Below are positions 36,181 to 50,350 of a stretch of DNA of 64,000 bases, piece after piece. The stretch is taken from the NCBI RefSeq assembly GCF_907164915.1, contig NC_061862.1, positions 88,398,846 to 88,462,845 of the forward strand. Direction: 5' to 3'. This DNA comes from Impatiens glandulifera. Taxonomy: Eukaryota > Streptophyta > Magnoliopsida > Ericales > Balsaminaceae. Each line of letters starts with the position of its first letter. The stretch's first letter is position 1. The position numbers were made by a program, and so were the translations under genes. The notes beneath the pieces were generated by a model. That model searched no databases, was not told the DNA's origin, and worked only from the letters and a program-made list of their open reading frames with translations.

Positions 36181-37454
36181 TTATAATTCTTTCCTCTCTT
36201 TCTTAATCTATATAAAAAAATATTATACACATCTATTTTTATTATAGTATATTATTCATCATAGAGATCAACCTTCATGAGTTTAAGTAAATTTTTTTTC
36301 TTACTTAACTTTATATTATCTTTCTATATAAGATGCATGATAAGTTTTTAGATACATGATAAGTTTATTTTGATGTAAGTTAAATCGTGCAAATTATAAG
36401 AATTCAAACTTAACAAGTTTGTAAAAAAATAAACAATATCATATCATTAATATCAAAATTTGTAAATTAAAATTTAATTTTCACAATAAACTTATAAAAT
36501 TATAATATTTATTTTTTATAAAAATATTTTTCTAAAAACAATATAATTCAAATTTAAATTTTGCATTAAATTTAATAAATTATATTTATTTACATAATCC
36601 TTCTTTTTTTAATAAAATATAATTTAAATTTTAAAATATATAAAATTTTATTTTAATATATTTGCCTAATTTTTATATTAAAAGTATTTTTTAAATTTAT
36701 ATCAACCAAATTTTTTTAATTTTCTTTTTATTACTTTTCTTTTTAATCAAATATTCTTATAACTTTACCTTTTGAATTAAATTTTATATTCTATTGTTAT
36801 TTTTATAAATGAGCTATTTATATTTAGTATTAAATTATTTTCAATAAATTTATATTTTTATTAAATTTATTAAGATTTCATTTTTTTAATCAAATATTAT
36901 TTAAATTTAATATTTTAATTACACTTATTTTCATAAAATTTAAATTTGCATTTAAATTATTAAAAACTTATTTTGCATTATATTTAATATGTTTTTATAT
37001 TTAATCAAATATAATAATGTTTATTTTTATTATTTTAACAAAATAATTTTTTATATAAATATAATTTATCTATAAAATATATTATTTGGTTTTTTAATTA
37101 TATATTTCTTATATATAGAATATATATATATATATTAATATTCTTTATAACTAATTTTAAACTATGAATTAAAGTCGTATTTACATTAAATTTGTATTAA
37201 AATTATTAAAATTATATTTTTTCTATTTATTCAAATATAATTTAAATTTTACATTAAACTTATTTTTATTAATTTGAAATTTGTATTAAATTTTGTATTT
37301 TTTTATTTATAAAATAAATTTTTTATTTAAATAAAACAATTCTTTTAATTGTTTTTAATATATAATAATAAATTCTTCATAAAAAAATATAATTTTAGAT
37401 TAAATTTTAAATACATAAAATTATATTTATTTTTTTACATAAAATATTTTAAAT
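36181..37454. repeat. AT-rich filler (duplicate of 2,100-3,395)
   Basis: Collinear with the filler after the assembly gap, including the ATATAATAATTT phrases and the order of T-runs. No gene. Confidence 0.7.
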
Positions 37455-38620
37455 TTTAAATTTAACTAGAAACCAAGTAATATAATAGCTCGATAGGTTA
37501 AGGGACAACTTAGGTTTCAAAAAATAGTTGTCTTCAAGCTCTACGTAAGAGTGATCTCTTTGCCTGCAAACTAGTAATCTCTTTGCCTGCAAACTTTCCG
37601 GTTCCGCTCGTGGATATCTCGGTCAACATTGTCATTGTCGTGGATACAAAGTTAATCATCTTCAATGTAGTAGAACCTTGTTATTCATAGTCATTCTGTC
37701 ATATTTAAGGACCAGTCTGGATCCAAAGTAATTTCCTTATCTAATTCAAATTCTATTGACTATTTGTGGTTATATAATATGTTTCTCAACAAGACATATT
37801 GATGTTCTAAAGGTTCTCAATTTTAAAAGTCGTGGATGTCGAACTATCATGGTGATGGTGTATTGCATATGGCTTTCAAAAGAATCCTAAATGACAAAAT
37901 GAAATTTTTTTACCAAAGGTGTTATTTCTTTATTTTATCTTTCATTCGACCACTACTATAAATTATGAGTAACCTTATCTTGTGTAAAGAATACAAAATA
38001 TTTTTTCTCTTATATCTATATATATCTATATATATATATATTGTTAATGTCATCACATATGTATCATAGTAGACAAACAAATATCTTATAATTCAGGTAA
38101 TATATTCTCTTATGATATTTATAGGTAAATAATGATGGGATAAGAAGAACATCACTTGATGTCGATGCAATGAAAGTTGTTGTTGCGGTATGCAATTTAT
38201 TGATAATCAAAATTTTATTCACTAATTTCAACTTTCTGATTCTAAATTTTGATTTCATCTATAGCCTGCAGGATTCAAGCCAATGATTCAAGACTTATGA
38301 TGTGTTATATATGGTACAAAGAGGATGATTGTAGATTTTATTCTACTTCTCGTAGAGAAAGTTGGAGGTATAAATGATTATAGTTTGTTTTCAGATGAGA
38401 CTCCATTTTTGATATTTTGATGCTTGAATCTAAACCCCTATTTACATCGATAAGTGTGACTTTGTCTTTTGTGTTTTTTCTTGTTTTGTAATTGGCCTTA
38501 TTACGGTGATACTGAAGGAATCGATATTTTTCAGTAATTTGAAGACATTGGATCGACCAAAGGAGTTGTAGATATTTGTCAAGAATTTGGTTTCACCTCT
38601 CTAGTCTGAATTCCATTTAG
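37455..38620 (+). pseudogene. Class-1 SDR pseudogene unit 8
   Basis: The head at 37,489 contains a 23-bp tandem duplication (37,551-37,596). Exon A (38,125-38,187) reads VNNDGIRRTSLDVDAMKVVVA with GTATGC. Exon B starts after CTATAG at 38,265 and lacks the GAATTGGTTGAAGA stretch, so the EEC motif is gone; GTACAAAGAGGATGATTG remains. The third block lies at about 38,535-38,610. It is the nearest relative of unit 1, without that unit's exon A deletion. Confidence 0.65.
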
Positions 38621-40314
38621 GTATAATTATAATACTTTCCCCTTTTTTCTTAATCTACTATATATAATTGTTTGAATAACATTATACACATCTATATCTA
38701 TTTTATTGCAGTATATTATTTATCTTAGAGATCGACTTTCATGAGTTCAAGTAAGTCTTCTTTTCTTACTTTAATTTATGTTATCTTTCTATATAAGATG
38801 CATGATAGGTTTATTTTTATGTAGGTTAGATGGTGCAAATTATAAGAATTCCAACTGGTTAAATTTGTAAAAATATAAACAAATATCATATCATTAATAT
38901 CAAAATTTATAAATTAAAATTTAATTTCACAATAAACTTAGAAAATTATATTATTAATTTTTATTTTCTATAAAAAAAATTAATTCAAATTTAATGTTTT
39001 TCAATAAAATTGTTAAATTAATTTTATTTACACCTTCCTTCTTTATTTTAATAAAATATAATTTAAATTTTAAAATACATAAAATTTATTTTATCATATT
39101 TAACTACTTTTTATATTAAAAAATTTTTTAATTTATAAAAATTAAATTTTTCAAAAAAAAAATTATTACTTTTGTTTTTAATCAAATATAATTCAAATAT
39201 TTTTGAAATAATTATAATTATTTTAAATAAATGTAATTTTTCTATAACAAATTATAATTTTAGTTTAAATTTTAAATACATAAAATATTATTTATTTTTC
39301 TAACTTATATATTTCTTAAAATAAAATTAATTTATATTTTTAAATATTCTTATATTGTTTATCATTAACTTTACGTTTTAAATTAAATTTTATATTCATT
39401 TTTTATAAATAATCTATTATATTAAGTATTAATTTATTAAAATTTCATTTTTTTATTTAATCAAAATATAATTAAAATATAATTTTTTTAATAAATCTTA
39501 TTTTCATAAAATTTAAATTTGCATTTAAATTATTAAAAACTTATTTTTCATTATATTTAATATGTTTTTCTATTTAATCATATATAATTAAAATTTAAAA
39601 TACATAAAATTTAAATAAAATTATTATTTTAAAATTTATTTTTTTTAACATATTTATTATTTATTATATTTAAATATCATTTCTCTGTAAAAAAAAATAA
39701 ATTTTAATTTAATTTTTAGGTACATGAAAATTATTTTGTAGTTTTTTTATTATTAAGTATATTATTTATTTGTTTAAATATACTTATAATATTTATAATT
39801 TATTTTAATTTTTAAATTAAACTTATATTAATCATTAATTCATAATTTTTTTTATATTTTACATTAAATATTAAATTTAATTTTGAATTGAAAAACTCTT
39901 GAGTTTTTATTATTTAACATAATTATTTTTTATATAAATATAATTTATATATAACAAATATTATTTAGTTTTTTAATTATATATTTCTTATATTTAGAAT
40001 ATATATTTTTTAATATTCTTTATAACTAATTATAAACTATGAATTTTAGTTCGTATTTACATTAAATTTGTATTAAAATTATTAAAATTATATTTTTTCT
40101 ATTTAATTAAATATAATATAAATTTTACATTAAACTTATTTTTTTAAATTTTGTATTTTGTTATTTAATAAAATATATTTTTTATTTAAATAAACCAATT
40201 CCTTTAATTATTTTTAATATATAATAATAAGTTCCCATAACAAAATATAATTTTAGATTAAATTTTAAATACATAAAATAATATTTATTTTTTTTACATA
40301 AAATATTTAAAATT
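38621..40314. repeat. AT-rich filler
   Basis: A/T-rich filler with an acceptor-like TTATTGCAG border near 38,706. It is similar to 50,400-51,985. No gene. Confidence 0.65.
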
Positions 40315-41400
40315 TTGAATCTAACTGGAATCGAAGTAATATAGTAGCTCGATATGGTTAAGGGACAATTTAGGCTTCAAAAAGTAGTTGTCGTCAAACT
40401 CTACGTAAAGAGTAATCTCTTCGTATGCAAACTTTCGGGTTTCAGGTGTGGATATCACGGTCAATATCGTGGCGGACACAAAGTTAATCGTCTTCAATGT
40501 ATTAGAACCTTGTTATTTATATTCATTCTTTCACTATTTAATTCAAATTCTATTGATTATTTATTAGTTATATCATATGTTTCTTAACATGACATATTAA
40601 TATTTTAAATGGTTCTCAATTCTCAAAGTCATGGATATCAAACTATCATGGTATTGGAGTATTGCCTATGGCTTTCAAAGAAGTCCTAAAGACAAAATGA
40701 AAAAAAATTACCGAAGGTGTTATTTTCTTATTTTACCTTTCATTCGACCACTACTATAAATTATGAGTAACCTTGTATTGTTTAAGGAATACAAAATATT
40801 ATATATATATATTGTTGTTAATGTCATCACATATGGATCATAGTAAACAAACAAATATCTTACAATTCATGTCATATATTCTATTATGATATTTGTAGGT
40901 AAATAATGATGGGATAGGAAAAACATCTCTTGATGTCGATGCATTGAAAGTTGCCGCTATGGTATGCAATTTATTGATAATTAAAATTTTATTCACTGAT
41001 TTCAACTTTATGATTCTGAATTTTGATTTCATCTGTAGTCTGGAGGATTCCAAGCTAATGATTCAAGACTTATGAATTGGTGAAGAATGTATTATATATG
41101 GTGTAAAGAGGATGGCTGTAAATTTTATTTCACTCCTCCTTAGGAAAGCTGAAGGTATAAATGATTATAGTCTGTTTTTAGATAGAACTCCATTTTTGTG
41201 ATGCTTGAATCTTAACCCCTGTTTACATTGATAAGTGTGACTTTGTTTTTTGTGTTTTTCATGTTTTGTAATTGGTCTTATTTCGGTGATGCAGAAGGAA
41301 TCGATATTTTTCATGAATTTGAAGACCTTAGATCGACGAAAGGAGTAGTTGATATTTATCAAGAATTTAGTTTCACCTCTTTAGTCTAAGTTCTAAAATG
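40315..41400 (+). pseudogene. Class-1 SDR pseudogene unit 9
   Basis: Head at 40,347, open in one frame for about 77 codons. Exon A (40,899-40,961) reads VNNDGIGKTSLDVDALKVAAM, then GTATGC. Exon B begins after CTGTAG at about 41,040 and contains EECIIYGVKRM (from about 41,083) and LLLRKAE before GTATAAAT. The third block (about 41,311-41,385) reads EFEDLRSTKGVVDIYQEF. Confidence 0.65.
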
Positions 41401-42899
41401 AATTTATTTAAGTATAATTATAATTCTTTCCTCTTTCTTTCTCAATCTATTATATATAATTGTTTGAATAATATTATACTCACATTTATTTTTATTGCAG
41501 TATATTATTCATTTAGAGATCGACTTTCATGAGTTCAAGTAAGTTTTATTATCTTTCTATATAAAAGATGCATAATACATTTTTAGATTCATGATAGATT
41601 TATTTTGGCCTAGGTTAGATGGTTCAAATTATAAGAATTACTTGTTAAATTTGTAAAAAAAAATCCAATATCATATCTTTAATATCAAATTTATAAATTA
41701 AAATTTAATTTTCATAATAAACTTAAAAAATTATATTATTCATTTTTATTTTCTATAAAAACGTTTTTCTAAAACAAAATATAATTTAAATTTTGCATTA
41801 ATTTTATTAAATTATATTTATTTGCATTTCATTCTTTGTTTTAATAAAATAAAATTTAAATTTTAAAATACATAAAATATAATTTTTTTATATTTACCTA
41901 ATTTTTTTATGAAATCAATTTTTAAAATTTAAATCAACTAAACTTTTAAAAAAAATTATTTATCACTTTTGTTTTTATTCAAATATAATTCAAATATTTT
42001 TCAAATTATTATTATTATTTATATATAAATGTAATTTCTCTATAACAAATTATAAGTTTAGTTTAAATTTTAAATACATATAATATTATTTATTTTTCTT
42101 ACTTATATATTTCTTATAATAAAATTAATATATATTTTTAAATATTCTTATAATGTATATCAATAACTTTACCTTTTGAATTAAATTTTATATCATAGTC
42201 AATTTTATAAATAAGCTATTATATTTAATATAAATCTTTTTATTAAATTTTAATTTTTATTAAATTTATTAAGATTTTATTTTATTATTAATCATTAATT
42301 CATAAAAAAATATTATATTTTGCATTAAATATTAAATTTAATTTTGAATTACAAAACTCTTATTTAGTTTTTATTATTTTAACATAATTATTTTTTATAT
42401 AAATATAATTTATCAATAACAAATATTATTTTATTTTTTAATTATATATTTCTTATATTTATAATATATATTTTTTAATATTATTTATAACTAATTTTAA
42501 ACTATAAATTAAAGCATATTTACATTAAATTTGTATTAAAATTATTAAAATGATATTTTTTCTATTTCATCAAATATAATTTAAATTTTACATTAAAATT
42601 ATTTTTATTAAATTTAAATTTTCATTAAACTTATTAAAATTGTATATATTCTATTTAATCAAATATAATTTAAATTTTACATTTAAAATTTATTTTAATT
42701 AAATTTAAATTTCTATTAATTTTGTATTTTTTAAATATAAAATAAAATTTATATTTAAATAAAACAATTCCATTAATTATTATTATTTTTAATTTTTTTT
42801 AAATATAATAATCATTTCTTCATCAAAAAATATAATTTTAGATTAAATTTTAAAAACATAAAATAATATCTATTTTTTACATAAAATACTTAAAATTTT
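41401..42899. repeat. AT-rich filler
   Basis: A/T-rich filler nearly collinear with 24,846-26,554 but with about 0.3 kb missing near 42,285. No gene. Confidence 0.65.
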
Positions 42900-43261
42900 G
42901 AATATAACTGGAAACGGGGTAATATAGTAGCTCGATATGGTTAAGGGACAACTTAGGCTTCAAAAAATAGTTATCGTAAAGTTCTACGTAAAGAGTGTCA
43001 ACATCGTCATGGACATAAAATTAATCGTCTTCAATGTAGTAGAACCTTGTTATTCATAGTCATTCCGGCATATTCAAGGACCAGTCTAAATCCTAGGTAA
43101 TTTTATTATCTAATTCAAATTCTACTAAATATTTATGGTTATATCATATGTTTTTTAACATGACATATTGATGTTCTAAAAGGTTCTCAATTCTCAAAGT
43201 CGTGGATGACGAACTATCATGGTGATGGAGTATTGTCTATGACGAACTACTAATCTTAATA
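42900..43261 (+). pseudogene. Truncated class-1 head fused to class-2 block 3
   Basis: The head at 42,928 has an internal deletion (AAGAGTG joins directly to TCAACATCGTCATGG) and then runs to the same TCTATGACGAACTACTAATC junction seen at about 30,818. Confidence 0.65.
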
Positions 43262-43543
43262 ATTGCTAATAGATAATTTGAATCCATTGGAATTCGAAAT
43301 CCTAACCCGCTTATTAGCCGTTTGTTGATTTATATAGGAAGTATATATATCCAAATCCTAAAACCCCTTAAACCCCCTTCCGCAAATCGGATTCAGATAT
43401 ATCCCATTCTTCAAGAACACGTCCACACCACCGACGACGGCTTCTCTCCTCCTCCTCCGAAGCATCTAGAGAAATCGAATCATTTGCTTGGCGGTGTTAA
43501 AACTTCCAGAAGCAGGGGAGTTACCGGTGGAAGTAATCGGAAA

Positions 43544-43720
43544 ATGCTTACGGAAGAGGAAATTTTACATAGACAGGCATTGTCTATTATCGTCGTACAA
43601 CAGCATCAGCAGCGGCTCACATCTCAGAGGTTTGATAATGGATCCATGTCCCGTCGTATTGGATCCGCTACTGGTTCACGACGCCGTGATCTTTCTGATT
43701 CGTTCTCGAATGGAAAACCG
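43544..43720 (+). CDS. Unidentified first exon, copy 3 (59 codons)
   Basis: Third copy of the open exon at 7,008 and 31,127, with identical codons apart from isolated changes, the TTTATATAGG promoter-like box at about 43,330 and the GTGAGT donor. As in the other copies, no downstream exon that keeps the frame could be identified: the next acceptor-bordered segment (about 44,182) meets a TGA after about 19 codons in phase. Confidence 0.42.
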
Positions 43721-44181
43721 GTGAGTTATGATTCTTGTTGGTAATGTTCGACTAAATTAGGTTGAAAATGATGGTTTGAATAAGAAATCAATCATATAAG
43801 AAGAACTGACATGATCAACTTTTTACTTTTAGGGATTTGAACTTTTAGGGTTACTTTTTTTTTCCTCAAAAGGAGATTTCTTTGTTTATTTGTTAAAATT
43901 CATGAACTGTTTCTTCTAATTACATCAATTATATTGGATTAGTTGGAAAAGGAGATCAGTTGTAATATCTGATCGATTAGGGTTTATGATGTTTCAATCA
44001 GTACTAGTGTTCCTTTCGGTACTTTGAAAAAGGAAGCGATGCCTGCCGTATTTCTATTCAGTTGTAATAATCGTTTTCTTTAAATGCATACTGTTTCTTA
44101 TAATATATATGCATATGCCCTGACTTACTATTTTAATTATTCTATTAGTTTATCAGATGATATTTGAATCAGCTGGTGTAG

Positions 44182-45120
44182 GTGTATTTTTCTTTGAAAA
44201 AAGGAAAGATTATTTCACCTGTCCTATGCCCGGGACACTGAAACGAAGAGGTATGAGAATATTCTTTCTTCCTTATAACAAACAAGAAATTACAATGCAT
44301 AATTTATTCTATTTAGTTAATTGAAAACCTAGAGAAATTACAATGCATAATTGTAACAGGTGCGATAAGAGGAATTTGATTAGAAATATGCAGACATTTG
44401 ACTTCCAAAGACATAACGGTGATTCTGACCGTTAGAAATGAACTACTTGTCATCTTCCATCAGCTTGATGTTGCAGAGCTGTCTATTATTCCTATCCTTG
44501 TTGATTTAGTCAGATCCAAGTTCGGCAAACTTGATATATTGGTATATTCTTCGTTTCTCTCTCAAAAATTTAAAAACAGGGCAAATAGGTATCGGTTATT
44601 TTTTATGATTTTTGCAGGTAATCAATGCTGGGAGGATAGGACTTGATGCCAATGCAATGAAAGTTGTTACTTCTGCGGTATGATTTTGTTTTTAATGAAA
44701 ATCAAAATCTTATTTACTGTTTTCATCTTTCTGTTTCTGTTTTTTATTTCATTAGTAGTCTGGAAGAAAACATTTAGATAAAATATTATATATTGTGCAA
44801 ATAGGATGATTCAAGCATTTATTCCACTCCAGTCTTCTGATTCAACAAGGATATTGTCAATGTTTCTTATTTTTTTCGGAAAACTGAAAGTATAAACTTA
44901 TTACAGTCTGTTTTTAGTTACTCAAAATTTCATTTTTTATATTTTGATGCTTGAATTTTAACCCCTGTTTCCATTGATATGTGTGACTTTGTCTTTTGTG
45001 TTATTTCTTGTTTTGTAATTGGCTTTATTTCGTTGATGTTGAAGGAGTCGTAATTTTTCAAAATTTTAAGATCTTGGGTCGGCGTTGAAAGGAGTTGTAT
45101 ATTTTTTTCATCTCTTTCTA
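44182..45120 (+). pseudogene. Class-2 SDR pseudogene, copy 3
   Basis: The best preserved copy. TETKRY at 44,237-44,254; cofactor-loop exon 44,353-44,541 with VTGAIRGI*LEICR (TGA at 44,377, identical to copy 1), TVILTVRNE joined to LLVIFHQLDV, and DLVRSKFGKLDIL; a 76-bp GT...AG intron; VINAGRIGLDANAMKVVTSA at 44,618-44,677 with an intact GTATGA donor; and the RMIQAFIPLQSSDSTR exon at about 44,804-44,885. The shared TGA and the shared loss of about 15 residues show that copies 1 and 3 derive from an already inactive ancestor. Confidence 0.77.
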
Positions 45121-45537
45121 GAATTCCAAAATGGATTTATTTAGGTATAATGATAATTGTGGCATTTTCTTTCTTAATCTATTATAGGTAATTGTTTGAA
45201 TAATATTATAATCATCTATTTTTATCTATTTTATTGCAGTATATTATTCATCTTAAATATCAACCTTGATGAGTTCAAGTAAGTTTTTTCTAACTTATTT
45301 AAATTTATATTATCTTACTATTTAAGACGCATAACACTTTTTAGATGCATAATAAGTTTATCCAACTTAACCTGCATCTAAAAATTTATATCAATTAAAA
45401 TTATTATATTATTTTTATAATACTTATTATTTATAAACTTTGAATTAAACTTATATTAATCATTAATTCATAAAAAAATATTTTATATTTTGCATTAAAT
45501 ATTAAATTTGATTTAGAATTAGTTTTTATTATTTTAT
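45121..45537. repeat. Block-1-type filler start
   Basis: Collinear with 8,580-8,996, ending at TTTTTATTATTTTA where it switches abruptly to block-2-type sequence. Confidence 0.65.
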
Positions 45538-48500
45538 ATCGTTGAAAGAAGTTGTTGGTATTTGTCAGAAATTTGGTTTTTCATCTCCTTTTCAGAATTC
45601 CAAAATTAATTTAATTTAGATATAATCATAATTTTTTCATCTTTCTATCTTAATTTATTATATATAATTGTTTGAATAATATTATAAATATCTACTCTTA
45701 TTGCAGTATATTATTCATCTTAAATATCAACATCAAGTTAGTTTTTTTAACTTAAATTTATATTATCTTATTATCTTACTTTTTAAGATAAGATGCATAA
45801 TACTTTTTAGATGCATGATAAGTTTATCCAATTTAACATACATATAAAAAGTTGTGATATTGGTTTATATTCATTTTTATTTTCTATTAATATCTAAATT
45901 AAAATTTAATTTCTACAATAAATTTAAAAAATTATATTATTTATTTTTATTTTCTATATAATAATTTTTTTTCTAAAACAAAATATAATTTAAATTTAAA
46001 TATTAATTAAGATTATTAAATTATATTTATTAAATACTCATTCTTTATTTTAATAAAATATAATTTATATTTTCAAATACATAATTTTTTTTATTTATCT
46101 AATTTTATATTAAACATTTTTTTAAAATTTATATCAATTAAACTTATCAAATTATTTTTATAATATTTATAAATAATTTTAAACTTTGAATTAAACTTAT
46201 ATTAATCATTAATTCATAAAAATTATTTTATATTTTGTATTTAATATTAAATTTTATTTTTAATTAGTTTTTATAATTTTAATATAATTATTTTTTAAAA
46301 TAAATATAATTTATCTATAACAAATATTTTTTAGTTTTGTACTTTTATATTTCTATTATTTAGAATATTATTTATTTTTTAAAATATTCTTTATAAATAA
46401 TATAAATTAAAAATTAAAACATATTTACATTAAATTTGTATTAAATTTATTTATATTGCATTTTTTTATTTAATTAAATATAATTTAAATTTGCATTAAT
46501 TTTTAATTTTATTATTTAATTAAATATAATTTAAATTTTAAATACATAAAATTTAAATAAAAATTATTACTATAATTTTAATTACTTTTAACATTTTTAT
46601 TGTTATTTTTATATAAATATGTTTTTTCTATAACAAAATATATTTTAAATGCATTAATTATTATTTAAATTTGTAATTATATATTTCTTAAGTTAAATAT
46701 TAATTATTTTTTAAATACTTATTTCTTATATTAATAATAATATATATTTTTTAAATCAAAATTATTACTTTAAGTTTTATTACTTTTATTATAATAATAA
46801 TTTTTATATATAAATATGATTTCTCTATAAAATAAAATAAAGAATACAATTTTAAATTCATTAAATATTATTAATTTTTAATTTTTATATCTTATATTAA
46901 AAAGTATTATTTTTTTAAATATTCTTATAATATGTTTAATAATTATAAACTTATATTAATATTTAATTATTAAGCACACTCATATATATTTTTTAAATTA
47001 AAGTTTTTTCATTAAATTTAATTTATCATTAAACTTATTAACATTTTTATAATATAATTATTAATTATTTTTTATATAAATTTGATTTCTATAAAAATAA
47101 AATATAATTTTAATGTAAATTACTTACATAAAAATTATTTATTTTTTACTATATTTTTCTTATATTAAGAATATTATTTAAATTTTAAATATTTAACTAT
47201 AAATAATTTTAAATTAAATTAATATTTATCATTAATTCATAGACATATTTTTATATTTTTTAGATTAAATTTAAATTTAAATTTGTAATAAACTTATTAG
47301 AATTACATTTTTGAAATTTAATCAATGTAATTAAACTTATTATTAAACATATTAAAAACTTATTTTGAATTTTATATATATAATAAAATTTATTAAATTA
47401 AAATTTAATTTACATCAACTTTATTATTTATTTTTTAATTATTCTTATAATGTTTGTAAATAATTTTAAAATTTAAATTAATCTGTTAATTCATAAACAA
47501 TATTATTATTTTCATTAAACATATTAAATTATATATTTTTTGCTATTTAAAAAAATATATTTAAAATTTGTCATGAAACATATTTTCATTATATTTAAAT
47601 TTACAATAAACTTTACCTTTTGAATTTAATTTTATATTCATCTTTAATTTTATAAATAAATTATTATATTTAGTATTAAATTGTTTTTATTAAATTTAAA
47701 TTTTTATTAAATTTATTAAGATTACAGTTTTTTTATTTAATCAAATATAATTTAAATTTAATTTTTTTTTTAATAAAACTTATTTTCATAAAATTTAATT
47801 TTGCATTTAACTTATTAAAAACTTATTTTGCTTTATATTTATATTTTTTATATTTAATCAAATATAATAAAAATTCAAAATACAAAAAAAATATTACTTT
47901 AATTTTTATTATTTTTAAAATAATTTTTATTTATTTAATATAAATATGATTTCACTATAAAAAAAAATGTATTTTAATTTAATTTTTAAATACATGAAAA
48001 GTATTTTTTTTTTAATTTTTAGTATTAAGAATATTATTTAATTTTTTAAATATTCTTATAATATTTATAATTAATTTTAAGTTTTGAATTAAACTTATAT
48101 TAATCATTAATTCATAAAAACAATTTTTATTTTGCATTAAACATTAAATTTAATTTTGAATTAAAAAACTCTTACTTAGTTTTTATTATTATACATTAAT
48201 TATTTTTTATATAAATATAATTTATCTATAAAAAATATTATTTACTTTTTAATTATAAATTTCATATATTTAGAATTTTTCTAATATTTTTTATAAATAA
48301 TTTTAAATTATAAATTAAATCTTATTTACAATAAATTTGTATTAAAATTATTAAAATTGTACTTTTTCTATTTCATTAAATATAATTTAAAATTTACAAT
48401 TTTAAACTTATTAAAATTTAATATAATTTAAAATTTACATTTTAAACTTATTTTCATTAAATTTAAATTTGTATTAAATTTTGTAATTTTTTTAATAAAA

Positions 48501-48654
48501 CAAAATTTATATTTAAATAAAACAATTCCTTTAATTATTATTATTTTTAATTATTTTTATATATAATAATAATTTCTTCATAACAAAATATAATTTTAGA
48601 TTAAATTATAAATACATAAAATAATATTGAATTTTTTACATAAAATACTTAAAA
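45538..48654. repeat. Block-2-type third block and AT-rich filler
   Basis: Begins with a second copy of the third block (GTTGAAAGAAGTTGTTGGTA..., ICQKFGFSSPFQNSK) equivalent to about 32,174, so block 3 carries this block twice. About 3 kb of A/T filler collinear with 32,260-34,860 follows, with an extra segment near 47,450-47,760. No gene. Confidence 0.65.
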
Positions 48655-48880
48655 ATTTTGAATCTAACTGGAAACTAAGTAATATACGTAACGTAAAGAG
48701 TGATCTCTTCGCATGAAAACTTTCCGGTTCCGCGCGTGGATATCTAGGTCAACATCGTGGCGGACACAAAGTTAATCGTCGTGGCGGACACAAAGTTAAT
48801 CGTCTTCAATGTAGTAGAACCTTGTTATTCATATTCATTCCGTCAAATTAAAGGACGGATCCAAGATAATTTCATTAAAA
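48655..48880 (+). pseudogene. Truncated class-1 head 11
   Basis: The head is joined out of register (AATATACGTAACGTAAAGAGTG) and contains a perfect 24-bp tandem duplication (48,757-48,804, GTGGCGGACACAAAG...). It stops at ACGGATCCAAGATAATTTC and drops back into filler, so no SDR exon follows. Confidence 0.6.
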
Positions 48881-49179
48881 TTATTTTTATTAAATTTAAA
48901 TTTGCATTAAACTTATTAAAATGGTATACATATTCTATATAATCAAATATAATTTAAATTTTACATTTTAAACTTATTTTCAATAAATTTAAATTTGTAT
49001 TAAATTTTGAATTTTTTTATTTAATAAAATAAAATTTATATTATAATAAAACAATACCTTTAATTATTATTATGTTTAATTATTTTTATATATAATAATA
49101 ATTTCTTTATAAAAAAATATAATTTTAGATTAAATTTTAAATACATAAAATAATATTTATTTTTTACATAAAATACTTA
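48881..49179. repeat. Short AT-rich filler
   Basis: Only about 300 bp, the right end of a standard filler joined to the truncated head. No gene. Confidence 0.6.
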
Positions 49180-49705
49180 AAATTTTGAATCTGTAAACAT
49201 TGTAATATAGTAGCTCGATAGGGTTAAGGGACAACTTAGGTTTCAAAAAATAGTTGTCTTCAAGCTCTACGTAAAGAGTGATCTCTTTGCCTGCAAACTT
49301 TCTGGTTCCGCTCGTGGATATCTCGGTCAACATTGTCGTGGACAAAAAGATAATTGTATTCAATGTAGTAGAACCTTGTTATTCATAGTCATTCCGTCAT
49401 ATTCAAGGACCAGTCTGGATCCAAAGTAATTTCCTTATCTAATTCAAATTCTACTGACTATTTGTGGTTATATAATATGTTTCTCAATAAGACATATTGA
49501 TATTATAAAGGTTCTCAATTTTCAAAGTCGTGGATGTCGAACTATCATGACGATGGTGTATTGCCTATGGCTTTCAAAAGAATCCTAAATGACAAAATGA
49601 AATTTTTTTACCGAAGGTGTTATTTCCTTATTTTATCTTTCATTCGACCACTACTATAAATTATGAGTAACCTTATCTTGTGTAAAGAATACAAAATATT
49701 TTTTC

Positions 49706-49769
<64 letters not shown>

Positions 49770-50350
49770 TTGTTAATGTCATCACATATGTATTATAGGA
49801 GACAAACAAATATCTTACCATTCAGGTCATATATTCTCTTATGATATTTGTAGGTAAATAATGATGGGATAGGAAGAACATCACTTGATGTCGATGCAAT
49901 GAAAGTTGTTATTGCGGTATGCAATTTATTGATAATCAAAATTTTATTCACTAATTTCAACTTTCTGATTCTGAATTTTGATTTCATCTATAGCCCGGAG
50001 GATTCCAAGCCAATGATTTAAGACTTATGATGTATTATATATGGTGCAAAGAGGATGAATATAGATTTTATTCCACTCCTCGTTGGGAAAACTGAAGGTA
50101 TAAATTATTAAAGTTTGTTTTCAGATGAAACTCCATTTTTTAATATTTTGATGCTTAAATCTTAAACCCCTATTTACATTGATAAGTGTGACTTTGTGTT
50201 TTTTTTTTTGTGTTTGTCTTATTTTGTAATTGGCCTTATTTGGGTGATGCTGAAGGAATCCATATTTTTCAATAATTTGAAGACCTTGGATCGACCAAAT
50301 GAGTTGTCGATATTTGTCAAGAATTTGGTTTCACCTCTTTAGTCTGAATT
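49180..50350 (+). pseudogene. Class-1 SDR pseudogene unit 12
   Basis: Head at 49,211. The linker contains a (TA)n tract at 49,711-49,764. Exon A (49,854-49,916) reads VNNDGIGRTSLDVDAMKVVIA with GTATGC. Exon B starts after CTATAG at about 49,995 and shares the EEC-segment deletion of units 1 and 8. The third block lies at about 50,270-50,340. This is the last recognisable unit of the array. Confidence 0.65.
49711..49764. repeat. (TA)n microsatellite
   Basis: Uninterrupted TA for about 54 bp, at the position where other class-1 units have only 8-20 bp of TA just before TTGTTGTTAATGTC. Confidence 0.9.
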
